This document shows, piece by piece, positions 1 to 9,043 of a DNA stretch of 43,530 bases. The translations under genes were made by a program, and so were the position numbers. Each line of letters begins with the position of its first letter. Within the stretch, counting starts at the first letter, position 1. The DNA comes from Anaerolineae bacterium. GTDB taxonomy: Bacteria > Desulfobacterota > Desulfobacteria > Desulfobacterales > ETH-SRB1. The stretch is taken from the NCBI GenBank assembly GCA_035529315.1, contig DATKWZ010000049.1, positions 1 to 43,530 of the forward strand, written 5' to 3'. The notes beneath the pieces are model-generated. The model ran no database searches, was not told where the DNA came from, and worked only from the letters and a program-made list of their open reading frames with translations.

Positions 1-39
1 CTGGAAAGGTTTAAGGAATTTGCTTCAAGCCAATTGTAA
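1..39 (+). CDS. Possible 3' end of an upstream gene (partial)
   Basis: Frame 1 is open from the first base and ends at a TAA at 37-39, giving a tail that reads LERFKEFASSQL. Composition is compatible with a protein C-terminus, but 12 codons are too few to identify a family or to exclude chance. No start is visible because the window begins here. Confidence 0.25.
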   Translation: MERFKEFASSQL

Positions 40-144
40 GCAAGTCCTGATTCACCATCAAAAAAATAAAAAACCTCGTTGATCCTGAGAAATCAGAGTG
101 ATAGATTGATTTTAGACTGGGCAGAGGTTTGCTATGAACTAAAA

Positions 145-960
145 ATGAGCTATTTCTTTCAACAATTCGATCCTGTTACGCAGGCGTTCATTGCCACACT
201 CTTTACCTGGGGTGTGACTGCCGCAGGGGCGGCGCTTGTTTTCTTTACCAGAGCTGTAGACCAAAAAGTTATGGATTCAATGCTTGGCTTTGCTGCCGGC
301 GTAATGATTGCTGCGAGCTTCTGGTCTCTTCTCGCACCAGGCATAGAGATGGCGGAACAGTTGGGGCATACCCCATGGCTGACCGCGGTCATCGGATTTA
401 TGGGTGGCGGGGTTTTTATGAGACTGACTGATAAATTCCTGCCCCACCTTCATCCAGGCCTCAGTGTTGATAAAAGTGAAGGGGTGAAGACTTCATGGCA
501 ACGAAGTACCCTTCTGGTACTTGCCATAACCCTCCACAATATACCTGAGGGTCTGGCTGTCGGTGTCGCTTTTGGAGCTGTAGCGGCTAATCTTCCTTCT
601 GCAACAATTGGAGGAGCAATTGCTTTGGCAATCGGCATTGGGATTCAAAACTTTCCTGAAGGTGCCGCTGTATCAATACCATTGAGAAGAGAAGGGATGA
701 CTAAAGGGAAAAGTTTTTTCATAGGGCAAGCTTCCGGTATGGTTGGACCCATTGCTGGAGTTATCGGAGCTTTATTTGTCATGAAAATGCAAAACATTCT
801 ACCATATGCTCTCTGTTTTGCTGCAGGAGCCATGATTTTTGTCGTGGTGGAGGAACTTATCCCGGAATCTCAAAAAAATTATAAAAACATCGATCTGGTA
901 ACAATGACAACAATGATCGGTTTTTCGGTAATGATGATTCTTGACGTGGCTTTTGGGTGA
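145..960 (+). CDS. ZIP family divalent metal transporter
   Basis: A 271-residue inner-membrane protein of the ZIP (ZupT/GufA-like) family, expected to move Zn2+ or related divalent metals into the cytoplasm. About eight hydrophobic segments are visible. The family signature is present twice: a helix with HNIPEGLAVG (about residues 155-165) and a second with QNFPEGAAVS (about 192-201), which correspond to the metal-site helices. The second carries Q-N in place of the usual H-N, so the exact metal site may differ. I chose the ATG at 145 because the upstream TTG at 79 adds a charged, non-conserved leader. The substrate cannot be fixed from sequence. A zinc ABC system lies about 22 kb away in the same window. 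Confidence 0.88.
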   Translation: MSYFFQQFDPVTQAFIATLFTWGVTAAGAALVFFTRAVDQKVMDSMLGFAAGVMIAASFWSLLAPGIEMAEQLGHTPWLTAVIGFMGGGVFMRLTDKFLPHLHPGLSVDKSEGVKTSWQRSTLLVLAITLHNIPEGLAVGVAFGAVAANLPSATIGGAIALAIGIGIQNFPEGAAVSIPLRREGMTKGKSFFIGQASGMVGPIAGVIGALFVMKMQNILPYALCFAAGAMIFVVVEELIPESQKNYKNIDLVTMTTMIGFSVMMILDVAFG

Positions 961-1003
961 TGAGGAACCAGGTCAAGTCTATGTTCAAATAAGAGAAAAG
1001 AGA

Positions 1004-1339
1004 ATGAAAAAAGAAGAGTTTCGAAATAAAGCGCTGAAAATTTTCCCGTGGGTCTGCGGAAAATGCGGCAGGGAGTTTTCCGGCAAAAAACTGCGCGAGT
1101 TGACGGTCCATCACAGAGACCATAATCACGGGAACAATCCGCCCGACGGCAGCAACTGGGAACTGTTGTGCATCTACTGCCACGACAATGAGCACTCTCG
1201 CTTCCTGGAGGCCGAATGGCAGAACACTCCGGATTCTGATACCGAAGAAAGACCGGCGGCTAATCACACCCCTTTCGCAGGCCTCGGCAAACTGTTGCGT
1301 GTGTCTGTCCATCAAAGAGAGAAGGACGAAGCAGAATGA
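1004..1339 (+). CDS. YajD-like HNH nuclease family protein
   Basis: A 111-residue protein with an HNH fold. The zinc-binding pairs are CGKCG near the start and CIYC further on, with the catalytic-type segment VHHRDHNHGNNPPDGSNWELLC between them, matching the small YajD family. YajD's cellular role is not established; DNA nicking or repair is plausible by fold. The ATG at 1004 is preceded by an A/G-rich stretch and fits the family start; the longer reading from 941 overlaps the previous gene. The last four bases overlap the start of the next gene (ATGA at 1336-1339), so the two are likely translated together. Confidence 0.85.
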   Translation: MKKEEFRNKALKIFPWVCGKCGREFSGKKLRELTVHHRDHNHGNNPPDGSNWELLCIYCHDNEHSRFLEAEWQNTPDSDTEERPAANHTPFAGLGKLLRVSVHQREKDEAE

Positions 1340-2469
1340 TTGACAACTTAGGATTAGATCGCATGCAAAAAGTATATTGTGTAGAAAATAAAACGGTCGA
1401 TGAAATCTTAGATCGGCACAGGCATGGAGGGGGACAATCCCCTATCAATTTCCGTGAAATAATCAGGGAGGTTCTCGAGTTTGTCAATAAATTTATAGCC
1501 CCTTCCCGCGCGGGTACGATCTACATAGATGACCCGTCAACACGCGTCTATGATGAAAATGGAAACCTCGATTATGGGGCAGCGAGACTCGTTTTTGCCG
1601 CATGTTTTGGTGACAAGTCGGAAAGCCTGATTGGTCGTACTATCCCTGCCGACAAAGGTATAGTGGGATATGTTTACAGAACCGGCCAGGCCCTGCTGGT
1701 TAAAGATGCTGTCAACAATCCGTTTTTTAACCACGAGGTCGGCGATGAACTCGGGGTGGCTTCAGACAATATGCTAACCGTTCCCTTAACCGTTGGAACC
1801 ACGACATTGGGCGTTCTTCAACTAATTAACAAGAAGGGGAAAGGTACTTATTCAAAATATGACCTTGAGCTTGTGGACTACTTTTGTAAACGCCATATCG
1901 TCACCAATATTATCCGTACCATAGAATTCAACAAAGATTACCTTACGGGGTTATATAATCAAAGAAGCTTTGAGTCCCGCCTTGGAGACAATCTCGAATA
2001 TTTAAGAGCCAAAAACAAAAAAGGCTATTTATATTTCATAGATTTAGATTTTTTCAAGACGGTTCCCGATACCTTTGGTCATAGTACGGGAAGCAAGGCA
2101 ATCGTCCTGGTGGCCGACTTTCTTGGCAAATACATTTTTGACAGGTATGAAAGAAAAGGGTTGACAGCACGTTATGGCGGCGATGAATACGAAGTCTTTA
2201 TTCCAGAGATAGAACAAACCGAGGCAGTTGAGCTGGCAGGGGAGATCGGTTCCGGAATCAGCCGACTCAAAATGGCTGTAATTAACAGCAACGGAGAAAG
2301 CGTGGATGCCCTGGAATGTGTGACGGCAAGTATAGGCGTTGCTTCAACGTTCAACAAGTTCACATCAGTGGATGAATATATTAAGCTTGCAGATCAGGCC
2401 ATGTATCTGGCTAAGACCAGAAAAAACTGTACCTGCCTTCTTCATGATGATAAGTATGTCATTATATAA
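1336..2469 (+). CDS. GAF domain-containing diguanylate cyclase (GGDEF)
   Basis: A 377-residue soluble signalling protein. Residues about 30-190 form a GAF sensor domain (PADKGIVGYVYRTGQALLVKD and VPLTVGTTTLGVLQLINK are typical GAF segments). Residues about 200-370 form a GGDEF domain: it opens with DYLTGLYNQRSF and has the active loop RYGGDEYEVF, where Tyr replaces the final Phe, a tolerated change. The usual D-x-FK-x-(I/V)ND-x-x-GH-x-x-GD segment reads DLDFFKTVPDTFGHSTGS, so the normal ND and GD are altered. I see no RxxD inhibitory site five residues before GGDEY. It probably makes cyclic di-GMP, but reduced activity is possible. Translationally coupled to the HNH gene. Confidence 0.88.
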   Translation: MIDNLGLDRMQKVYCVENKTVDEILDRHRHGGGQSPINFREIIREVLEFVNKFIAPSRAGTIYIDDPSTRVYDENGNLDYGAARLVFAACFGDKSESLIGRTIPADKGIVGYVYRTGQALLVKDAVNNPFFNHEVGDELGVASDNMLTVPLTVGTTTLGVLQLINKKGKGTYSKYDLELVDYFCKRHIVTNIIRTIEFNKDYLTGLYNQRSFESRLGDNLEYLRAKNKKGYLYFIDLDFFKTVPDTFGHSTGSKAIVLVADFLGKYIFDRYERKGLTARYGGDEYEVFIPEIEQTEAVELAGEIGSGISRLKMAVINSNGESVDALECVTASIGVASTFNKFTSVDEYIKLADQAMYLAKTRKNCTCLLHDDKYVII

Positions 2470-2499
2470 TCGCTTCATGTAAAATTTGACCAAGGGCGC

Positions 2500-2526
2500 A
2501 AGCTCCGCCCTGTGGGCTAGGAGCTT
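2500..2526 (+). repeat. Hairpin in the spacer before the tyrosine phosphatase gene
   Basis: AAGCTCC-GCCC-TGT-GGGC-TA-GGAGCTT folds into an 11-bp stem with a 2-nt bulge and a 3-nt loop. No T-run follows, so it is not a simple terminator. It lies 15 bases before the next start and could affect mRNA processing or translation. Its GC-rich arms resemble part of the repeat at 20891-20937. Confidence 0.45.
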
Positions 2527-2540
2527 CACATAAAGGGCCA

Positions 2541-3041
2541 ATGTCGGATCGGATAAAACATATCCTGTTTGTTTGTACGGGTAATATATGTAGAAGCCCA
2601 TTTGCTGAAGGTTTACTAAAAAAGCTCGCGCAAAAAAATGGACTTGATGACATAGTCGCTGATTCAGCGGGGTTGCTTGCGCTTTCCGGCAATAGCGCCA
2701 CCAGCCTTGCACAGAAAGTTGCGGCGGAATATGATGTTGATCTGTCGCGCCATATGGCAAAATCCGCAAAACAGGATATTATAAATAGAAGCGATCTTAT
2801 ATTGGCAATGGAAAATTCCCATGTAAAAAACCTTTTGTATGACTTCCCGGAAGCTGAAGACAAGGTTTTTTTAATCAGGCGCTTTGCCTGCTTTGGTTCT
2901 AAAGATCGGGGGATCGCGGATCCTTATGGCTTAAATTATGATGCTTATCGTTTCTGCTTTCTCGATATTCAGGACAGTGTTTCAGGTCTGGCAGAATATC
3001 TGTCCGGCAGAAACGGTTCGGAAAAGGAAAGCAAGCGTTGA
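2541..3041 (+). CDS. Low-molecular-weight protein-tyrosine phosphatase
   Basis: A 166-residue cytoplasmic phosphatase of the LMW-PTP/arsenate reductase superfamily. The P-loop CTGNICRSP (C-x4-C-R-S) is at residues 12-20, and the general-acid loop DPYG follows the sequence GIADP near residue 132. Length matches the family (150-170). Known members dephosphorylate tyrosine-kinase-type proteins, often in polysaccharide export, but no capsule or kinase genes are nearby. The ATG at 2541 has AAGGG just upstream. Arsenate reductase activity is less likely because the characteristic ArsC C-terminal cysteine pair is not evident. Confidence 0.9.
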   Translation: MSDRIKHILFVCTGNICRSPFAEGLLKKLAQKNGLDDIVADSAGLLALSGNSATSLAQKVAAEYDVDLSRHMAKSAKQDIINRSDLILAMENSHVKNLLYDFPEAEDKVFLIRRFACFGSKDRGIADPYGLNYDAYRFCFLDIQDSVSGLAEYLSGRNGSEKESKR

Positions 3042-3075
3042 TGCTCCATAAAAGATATGAAATCCGGTAAAATAT

Positions 3076-3528
3076 TTAGATGTAATCCCCCTTGTTGAAC
3101 TTTATTGCCTCGACAGTGGAGGTAACGAGGGCTCTGTTGAGGATATCCTTTATTCCATCTTCATCGGGCAGTGAATTTAAAAGTGGTAACATATTTTCTG
3201 CTTCACTTTCCATTTGGGTGACAAGAGGATGCATATCCTTTAAGTTGACGGACGGATCTTTAAGTTTCTTCTGGTAATTTTCGAGAACATCCAGGAACTT
3301 TTCCACCCTTTTTATGTTTTCGGTTCTGTCAATGTTGGAAATGAGATCAAATCTTATATTTGATATGTTTTGAAGCGGCGGCAGTGCCATGGTCTGATCC
3401 TCGGAAGACGACGATTTGTTAATCGTTTGTTGAAGAATGTCCTCAAATTTATCCCCTGTAGTTTTTGTGAGTTTGTTGGTTTTTTGATCATTGGCGATTT
3501 CTAAAATCTCATGCGGTATTATTTTCAT
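3076..3528 (-). CDS. Hypothetical helical protein
   Basis: A 150-residue protein I do not recognise. It is charged and mostly helical by composition, with no signal peptide, membrane segment or cysteine motif. The N-terminal third is Lys/Thr/Ser-rich and probably flexible. The C-terminal two thirds (from about residue 55) have a heptad-like pattern of Leu/Ile/Val and acidic residues and may form a helical bundle. It converges with the phosphatase gene, with a 34-base gap. Codon use looks normal for the window and the reading frame is intact, which supports a real gene. No function can be assigned. Confidence 0.6.
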   Translation of the reverse strand: MKIIPHEILEIANDQKTNKLTKTTGDKFEDILQQTINKSSSSEDQTMALPPLQNISNIRFDLISNIDRTENIKRVEKFLDVLENYQKKLKDPSVNLKDMHPLVTQMESEAENMLPLLNSLPDEDGIKDILNRALVTSTVEAIKFNKGDYI

Positions 3529-3705
3529 GTTGCAGCATCCTTTCTTACAGTTTACTTGCCTCTATCTGAAAAGCAGGAAAATTTTACTGGTATATCGGCA
3601 AAAAATTCTTTTTATTTAAGTTTTACTTGTAAAAAACCATAAAGACCGGAAATCATAATTAAGAATCAAAAGATCAAACATTGTAATCTTGATTACTATA
3701 TTTGT

Positions 3706-3747
3706 GAGCCGCAAAAGCGAGCGCTAACCCACCCCGTAGCTTGCTAC
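3706..3747 (+). repeat. Dispersed intergenic repeat, copy 1
   Basis: CCGCAAAAGCGAGCGC (3709-3724) is identical to the core at 13272-13290 and to the reverse-strand core at 20919-20937. It is followed by CCCCGTAGCTTGC, which also follows the core at 13272. Not part of any reading frame. Confidence 0.65.
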
Positions 3748-3912
3748 AGGGTTCTTCAAGTTTTTGCAATATTCAGATAAACCTTTTCTTGAAATAAATA
3801 TAAATTTGTGCCGGCATGACAAAATTACTCTCAAGCGATTAAACGGTTTATTTTCTTTTATTTTCTTAAAAGCATATAGCGTGCCATTATTGTCCGAAAT
3901 AAATCCAAATTC

Positions 3913-3940
3913 TTAAAAGCGAGCGCATTCCCCCGCCCCG
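3913..3940 (+). repeat. Dispersed intergenic repeat, copy 2 (degenerate)
   Basis: AAAAGCGAGCGC at 3915-3926 followed by a C-rich run (CCCCCGCCCCG). It lacks the leading GAACCGC of the better copies and the CGTAGCTTGC that follows them, so it appears to be a worn copy. Confidence 0.5.
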
Positions 3941-4032
3941 TTCCATCCGGGCTGCAGGTAGCTTCAACAAGTCGAGGTTAAGATATTTCATAACGGTGCG
4001 GAAACATACAGGGTTTTAGGCAGCCACTCTTG

Positions 4033-4061
4033 TTGACAAAGAAAATGACGTTCGGTAATCT
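4033..4061 (+). promoter_or_regulatory. Probable sigma-70 promoter for hypD
   Basis: A perfect TTGACA at 4033-4038, then a 17-base spacer and TAATCT at 4056-4061 (a partial match to TATAAT). The hypD ATG is 58 bases after the -10, with GGAAAT serving as ribosome binding site. Confidence 0.5.
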
Positions 4062-4119
4062 GTTTTTGTGATTATTTTTTAATTTATTACTAAACAACTA
4101 CATATTAACGGAAATTAAA

Positions 4120-5211
4120 ATGACAATAAAACATGTTGAAGAATATAGAGACCCGGAAATTTCCAGGGCAATTATTAACAGGATAAAAAAGATAAGCCAA
4201 AGAAAGATACGCTTGATGGAGGTTTGCGGCACTCATACGATGTCTATTTTTAGAAATGGCATCAGGGCTCTGTTGCCTGATTCAATTTCTCTTCTTTCAG
4301 GTCCAGGCTGTCCTGTATGTGTTACCGACCAGAAGGAGATAGATGCCTTTATAGGGCTTGCCAGGGCGGATGATGTTATTATCGCGACCTTTGGTGACCT
4401 TATAAGAGTTCCCGGGACAGATTCATCCCTTCAAAAGGAGCTGGCAAACGGCAGGGATATCCGTGTTGTATATTCCACATTTGACTCTCTTGAAATCGCA
4501 AGGAAAAATCCCGATAAAAAGGTGGTTTTCTTAGGCGTGGGCTTTGAAACAACAGCCCCGACCATAGCGGCCACCATAATTTCAGCAAAGGAGGCAAATC
4601 TTGATAACTTTTTTGTTTTTTCAGCCCACAAAATAGTTCCTCCTGCTCTTGACGCCTTGATGCAGACAAAAGGGGTGAAAATAGACGGCTTTATTCTGCC
4701 CGGACATGTTTCCGTAATTATCGGCACAAAGGCTTATCTTCCATTTTTTGAAAAGCATAAAATGCCATGCGTTATTGCCGGTTTTGAACCGTCGGATATA
4801 TTGCAGTCCATATCGATACTGGTTGAACAGATAGAATCAAACACTCCGGAACTTATCAATGGATACCCCAGGGCGGTGACATTTGATGGAAACAAAAAAG
4901 CGCAGAAAATCATGGAGGATGTTTTTGAAACAGTTGACGTTAAATGGCGCGGTATAGGGGTAATACCAAAAAGCGGTTTAAAAATCAGAAAAAGGTTTTC
5001 TTCATTTGATGCAGCAGAGATGATTGAATTTTCAGCGCCTGAATCAAAAGATCCAAAGGCATGTGCTTGCGGTGAGATTCTTACAGGCCTGAAGTTACCC
5101 CCCGAGTGCCCTTTATATAAGAAGGTCTGCACACCCATGGATCCCGTAGGCCCGTGCATGGTGTCCAGCGAAGGAACATGCGCGGCATATTATAGATATC
5201 ATAACGGGTAA
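4120..5211 (+). CDS. hypD: Hydrogenase formation protein HypD
   Basis: A 363-residue cytoplasmic iron-sulfur protein. HypD with HypC assembles the Fe(CN)2CO unit for the active site of [NiFe]-hydrogenases. Family motifs are clear: MEVCGTHTMS with Cys36, GPGCPVCVT with Cys64 and Cys67, GFETTAPT near residue 143, a PGHVS segment, and the C-terminal [4Fe-4S] region with CACGEIL, CPLYKKVC and GPCMVSSEGTCAAYY. Length is normal. It stands alone here, with its own promoter and facing PEP synthase tail to tail (14-base gap); no hypC, hypE or hydrogenase structural gene is in the window. Those genes are presumably elsewhere. Confidence 0.95.
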   Translation: MTIKHVEEYRDPEISRAIINRIKKISQRKIRLMEVCGTHTMSIFRNGIRALLPDSISLLSGPGCPVCVTDQKEIDAFIGLARADDVIIATFGDLIRVPGTDSSLQKELANGRDIRVVYSTFDSLEIARKNPDKKVVFLGVGFETTAPTIAATIISAKEANLDNFFVFSAHKIVPPALDALMQTKGVKIDGFILPGHVSVIIGTKAYLPFFEKHKMPCVIAGFEPSDILQSISILVEQIESNTPELINGYPRAVTFDGNKKAQKIMEDVFETVDVKWRGIGVIPKSGLKIRKRFSSFDAAEMIEFSAPESKDPKACACGEILTGLKLPPECPLYKKVCTPMDPVGPCMVSSEGTCAAYYRYHNG

Positions 5212-5225
5212 AGCGGTATTAACAG

Positions 5226-7682
5226 CTAATCGGCCTTGATGCCTAATTCTTTTTCTTTTGCTGCCACAGCCAGCCTTGTTTTAATAACAGTGTCAGGAAT
5301 AAGGCTCATGGAATCTATGCCGCATTCAACGAGGAATGTGGCAAATTCAGGGAAATCACTTGGAGCCTGGCCGCATATCCCGATCTTTTTGCCGCGTCGT
5401 TTGGCAACATCAATGACCATGCGCACCATGGTTTTAACGGCTTCGTTACGTTCGTCAAATATATGGGCGACAAGGTCTGAATCGCGATCCAGACCCAGGG
5501 TAAGCTGGGTTAAGTCGTTGGAGCCGATAGAGAACCCGTCAAAGACATCACAGAAGGCATCTGCTGAGATTACGTTGCTGGGTATCTCGCACATCACATA
5601 TACTTCAAGACCATTTTCACCCTGAACAAGACCGAATTCCTTCATAACCTCAATTACCCTGCGTCCTTCTTCAGGCGTCCTGCAGAACGGCACCATCAAT
5701 TTAATGTTGGTCAGGCCCATATCGTTGCGCGCCTTGATCAGAGCTTTGCATTCAAGCTCAAAGGCTGGTTTGTATTTCTTGTCATAATAACGGGATGCCC
5801 CTCTCCAGCCGATCATGGGATTGCTTTCTACGGGTTCATATAAGGTGCCGCCGATCAGATTGGCGTACTCATTGCTTTTAAAATCAGACAGCCGGACAAT
5901 TACGTCCTTTGGATAGAAGCCCGCTCCTATGCGGCTGACACCCTCAGAAAGTTTATCTATAAAAAACTGTTTCTTGTCGTCCGGGTAAGCCGTGGTTTTA
6001 GCTTCGATCTTTTTTACAATTTCTGTTAGTTCACTGTCGCCTTTCTCGGCTTTGGCTTTGAGATCATCAAAGTAATACAGAGCCAGCGGATGAATTCCGA
6101 TATGTGAATTAATAATGAATTCCTCTCTGGCAAGCCCCACCCCTTCATTGGGGATCTGGCATTCGGTGAAGGCCTTTTCCGGGATTCCGACATTCATCAT
6201 GATCATGGTCCTGGTTGCAGGCACTGAATCAAGATCGATTTTATCTATTTCGAATTTTAAAAGCCCCTCATATATTTTGGCTGTTTCACCTTCCGCGCAG
6301 GAAACGGTAATCTCTGCGCCGGTTTTGATAATCTCCGATCCGTTCACAGTGCCTATTACGCACGGGATTCCCAGCTCACGGGAGATGATCGCCGCATGGC
6401 AGGTTCGTCCGCCACGGTTGGTTACAATAGCGCCGGCTATTTTCATTATCGGCTCCCAGTCAGGATCCGTCATGTCGGTAACCAGAATTTCACCTTTCTT
6501 AAATTCATCTATATGGGCCGTATCTTTAATAATATGGGCACAGCCCTGGCCGATCTTGGCTCCCACAGCCTGTCCGGTTACAAGAACATTGCCGGTTTCT
6601 TTGAGCACATAAGTTTCCATGACCCTTTTTGTGTTTTGTGAATGAACGGTTTCCGGCCTTGCCTGGAGGATAAAAAGTTTGCCTGTGCCGACATTAACGC
6701 CATCACCGTCTTTGGCCCATTCAATGTCCATGGCTTTCCCATAATGATCTTCGATAATGCAGGCCCATTTGGCGAGATGGATGATTTCATCATCATTTAT
6801 TACATAACTTCCCTGTTCTTCAGGTGTGGTATCAATATTCCTGACCGGCTCCCCGCCATCACCGGATGTATTATATATCATCTTGATTTCTTTACTTCCC
6901 ACCCTTTTACCGACTATAGGTCTTTTGCCTTGTTTTAAAGTCGGCTTAAACACATAATATTCATCCGGATTGACAGCGCCCTGCACAACATTTTCGCCAA
7001 GGCCCCATGAAGCGGTAATAAAAACCGCGTCCTTAAAACCGGTTTCCGTGTCAATGGAGAATATAACTCCGGAAGAGGCGGAATCGCTTCGGATCATCTT
7101 TTGAACCGCAATAGAGAGATATACGTCAAACTGGCCGAATCCTTTATCATGTCTGTATGAAATGGCGCGGTTTGTAAACAGGCTGGCAAAGCATTTTTTG
7201 CAATTGTCAATGAGATTGTCAGTGCCCTGGATATTAAGGAAGGTTTCCTGCTGGCCGGCAAAGGACGCGTCAGGCAGATCCTCTGCGGTAGCGGATGACC
7301 GGACAGCCACGTCTACATTGTCGCCGTATTCTTCTTCCATTTTTTTGTATGCTTCAATAATAGCCTGCTTGAGATCGTCCGGGAACTCGGCAGTGCGTAT
7401 GATATTTCTGGCTTTTTTGCCCCGCTCCTGGAGATTTTTCATGTTATGTGTATCCAGTCCGGCCAGCGCATCTTTTATGGCATCTTCAATGCCTGCTGAT
7501 TTAAGAAGGTACTGATATGCATACGCGGTGATTGCAAAGCCGTGCGGCACAGCCACTCCTTTGGAGGTAAGTTTTTGATACATCTCCCCAAGTGAAGCGT
7601 TTTTCCCGCCAACCATGGGAATGTCATTGATGGAAATATTATCAAACCAGAGAATTAAAGCATCATCATGTTTTTCTACCAT
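5226..7682 (-). CDS. ppsA: Phosphoenolpyruvate synthase (pyruvate, water dikinase)
   Basis: An 818-residue cytoplasmic enzyme that turns pyruvate and ATP into PEP, AMP and phosphate, the entry step of gluconeogenesis from C2-C3 carbon. Domain order is complete: ATP-grasp nucleotide-binding region about residues 10-350 (VGGKNASLGEMY, VAVRSSATAEDLPDASFAGQQ), the swivelling phosphohistidine domain about 385-460 with catalytic GRTCHAA (His near 428), and the C-terminal PEP/pyruvate TIM barrel about 490-815 ending with the conserved CGQAPSD segment. Length fits the family (about 790-820). Transcribed alone; the 226-base upstream spacer shows no other gene. Confidence 0.95.
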   Translation of the reverse strand: MVEKHDDALILWFDNISINDIPMVGGKNASLGEMYQKLTSKGVAVPHGFAITAYAYQYLLKSAGIEDAIKDALAGLDTHNMKNLQERGKKARNIIRTAEFPDDLKQAIIEAYKKMEEEYGDNVDVAVRSSATAEDLPDASFAGQQETFLNIQGTDNLIDNCKKCFASLFTNRAISYRHDKGFGQFDVYLSIAVQKMIRSDSASSGVIFSIDTETGFKDAVFITASWGLGENVVQGAVNPDEYYVFKPTLKQGKRPIVGKRVGSKEIKMIYNTSGDGGEPVRNIDTTPEEQGSYVINDDEIIHLAKWACIIEDHYGKAMDIEWAKDGDGVNVGTGKLFILQARPETVHSQNTKRVMETYVLKETGNVLVTGQAVGAKIGQGCAHIIKDTAHIDEFKKGEILVTDMTDPDWEPIMKIAGAIVTNRGGRTCHAAIISRELGIPCVIGTVNGSEIIKTGAEITVSCAEGETAKIYEGLLKFEIDKIDLDSVPATRTMIMMNVGIPEKAFTECQIPNEGVGLAREEFIINSHIGIHPLALYYFDDLKAKAEKGDSELTEIVKKIEAKTTAYPDDKKQFFIDKLSEGVSRIGAGFYPKDVIVRLSDFKSNEYANLIGGTLYEPVESNPMIGWRGASRYYDKKYKPAFELECKALIKARNDMGLTNIKLMVPFCRTPEEGRRVIEVMKEFGLVQGENGLEVYVMCEIPSNVISADAFCDVFDGFSIGSNDLTQLTLGLDRDSDLVAHIFDERNEAVKTMVRMVIDVAKRRGKKIGICGQAPSDFPEFATFLVECGIDSMSLIPDTVIKTRLAVAAKEKELGIKAD

Positions 7683-7908
7683 CTTTTTTCTCCCTCGTAC
7701 TCTCTTGTATCCGGCTGGTTAAAGTAACATATTGTATTTTTACGAATTCATCAAACCTGTACAAAAATAAAACATTAAATCGACGGCAACAGCCAATGTC
7801 ATTTTATATATAATTTTAAATCAGCCTGTCAACCTAAACATAAGCGCTTTGTTTTATAATTATGATCTGTTTATAAATCAGGTTAAACGTAATTTGGAAA
7901 TTATTGGT

Positions 7909-9015
7909 TTAAAGTGAGACCATCTCGTAAGCGCGGCTTCCAAGTTTAATCTTTTCAGCATAATCGAGCTGGATCTCCCAGTCAACTTCAGGATATAAAG
8001 CCCTGAATTTATCCTCGCCTGGTTTTGTGTTTGTTTTAAGGCATGATCCCGGAAGGGCATACTCTTTGTTCACAAGGTCTGCCGATGCCTGGTCAATGGC
8101 AACAGGGTCTTTTGATGCAACTATCCCGATATCTCTTATAATCGGCGCATCATTATGGGCTATGCAATCACAGGCAGGGGACACATCTGTAATGAAATTA
8201 AGAAACAATGCTCTGCCTTTCTTGTTTTTTAAAACACCCATCGCATATTCGACCATGTTTTCCATAAAAACAGGTATATCCTGATTCCACTGGATCTGTA
8301 TTGCTTTATTTGGACAGATAATGATGCATTCTCCGCATCCTATACATTTTTTGGGGCTAATAACCGCCTTTTCTTTGATTAGAGAAATGGCCTGTTGCGA
8401 GCAGTGAGCTGTGCATTCCCCGCAGCCGGCACATTTTTTTCTTTTTACTTTTGGCGCTACCGTTGAATGCTGGGCCAGCTTTCCCCTTCGTGAGGCGCAT
8501 CCCATGCCCAGGTTTTTTATGGTTCCTCCAAAACCGGAAAGTTCATGACCCTTGAAATGGGCTGCCGATAACAGAGAATCCGCATGGATAATTTCAGACC
8601 CGATATAAACCTTATTAAAATTCTTCTGATCTATGGTAACACAGGTCTCACTTTGCCCTCTTAAGCCATCTGCAATAATAACAGGAGCATTTATCACAGA
8701 ATAGGCAAAGCCGTTGTAAACAGCTGTTGCATGATGATCAGGAGCATGGCTTCGCGTGCCGGCATAAAGTGTGTTGCAATCTGTCAGAAACGGTATGCTG
8801 TTGATCTCTTTTAAGGTTTCCACTATCTTTCGAATATATACGGGACGGATAAAGGCTGTATTGCCCAATTCTCCGAAATGGAGCTTGACTGCGACAAGGT
8901 CTCTTTCTTTGATAATTTTTGAAATACCGGCTGTTTTAAGAAGCCTTGCGATCTTTTGGGGCAGATTTTCCTTATAAGTAGCCCTGAGGTCGATAAAATA
9001 GACTTTGCTTTTCAT
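7909..9015 (-). CDS. DUF362 protein with two [4Fe-4S] ferredoxin motifs
   Basis: A 368-residue cytoplasmic protein. Two bacterial-ferredoxin cluster motifs stand in the middle (CAGCGECTAHC, then CIGCGECIIICPNKA; roughly residues 193-240), flanked by DUF362 sequence: the N-terminal VAVKLHFGELGNTAFIRP and the C-terminal segment KDPVAIDQASADL. DUF362 proteins of this layout are common in anaerobes and are annotated as iron-sulfur proteins of unknown function; an electron-transfer role is the usual guess. It has its own start with ATG at 9015 and no evident operon partner. Confidence 0.85.
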   Translation of the reverse strand: MKSKVYFIDLRATYKENLPQKIARLLKTAGISKIIKERDLVAVKLHFGELGNTAFIRPVYIRKIVETLKEINSIPFLTDCNTLYAGTRSHAPDHHATAVYNGFAYSVINAPVIIADGLRGQSETCVTIDQKNFNKVYIGSEIIHADSLLSAAHFKGHELSGFGGTIKNLGMGCASRRGKLAQHSTVAPKVKRKKCAGCGECTAHCSQQAISLIKEKAVISPKKCIGCGECIIICPNKAIQIQWNQDIPVFMENMVEYAMGVLKNKKGRALFLNFITDVSPACDCIAHNDAPIIRDIGIVASKDPVAIDQASADLVNKEYALPGSCLKTNTKPGEDKFRALYPEVDWEIQLDYAEKIKLGSRAYEMVSL

Positions 9016-9043
9016 AATATCCCTCGTATAATGTTTTAAAAAA

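Larger units (their letters stand above)
3529..4119. other. 591-base spacer before hypD holding two repeat copies and a promoter
   Basis: No credible gene is present. The stretch is AT-rich, contains two copies of the GAACCGCAAAAGCGAGCGC repeat family (3706-3747 and 3913-3940) and ends with a probable sigma-70 promoter for hypD. I looked for hypC here, because it usually neighbours hypD, and found no matching reading frame. Confidence 0.6.

Noticed and set aside
3529..4119. hypC in the spacer upstream of hypD
   Set aside because: No frame with the MC(L/I)AxPG start or HypC-like length was found on either strand.
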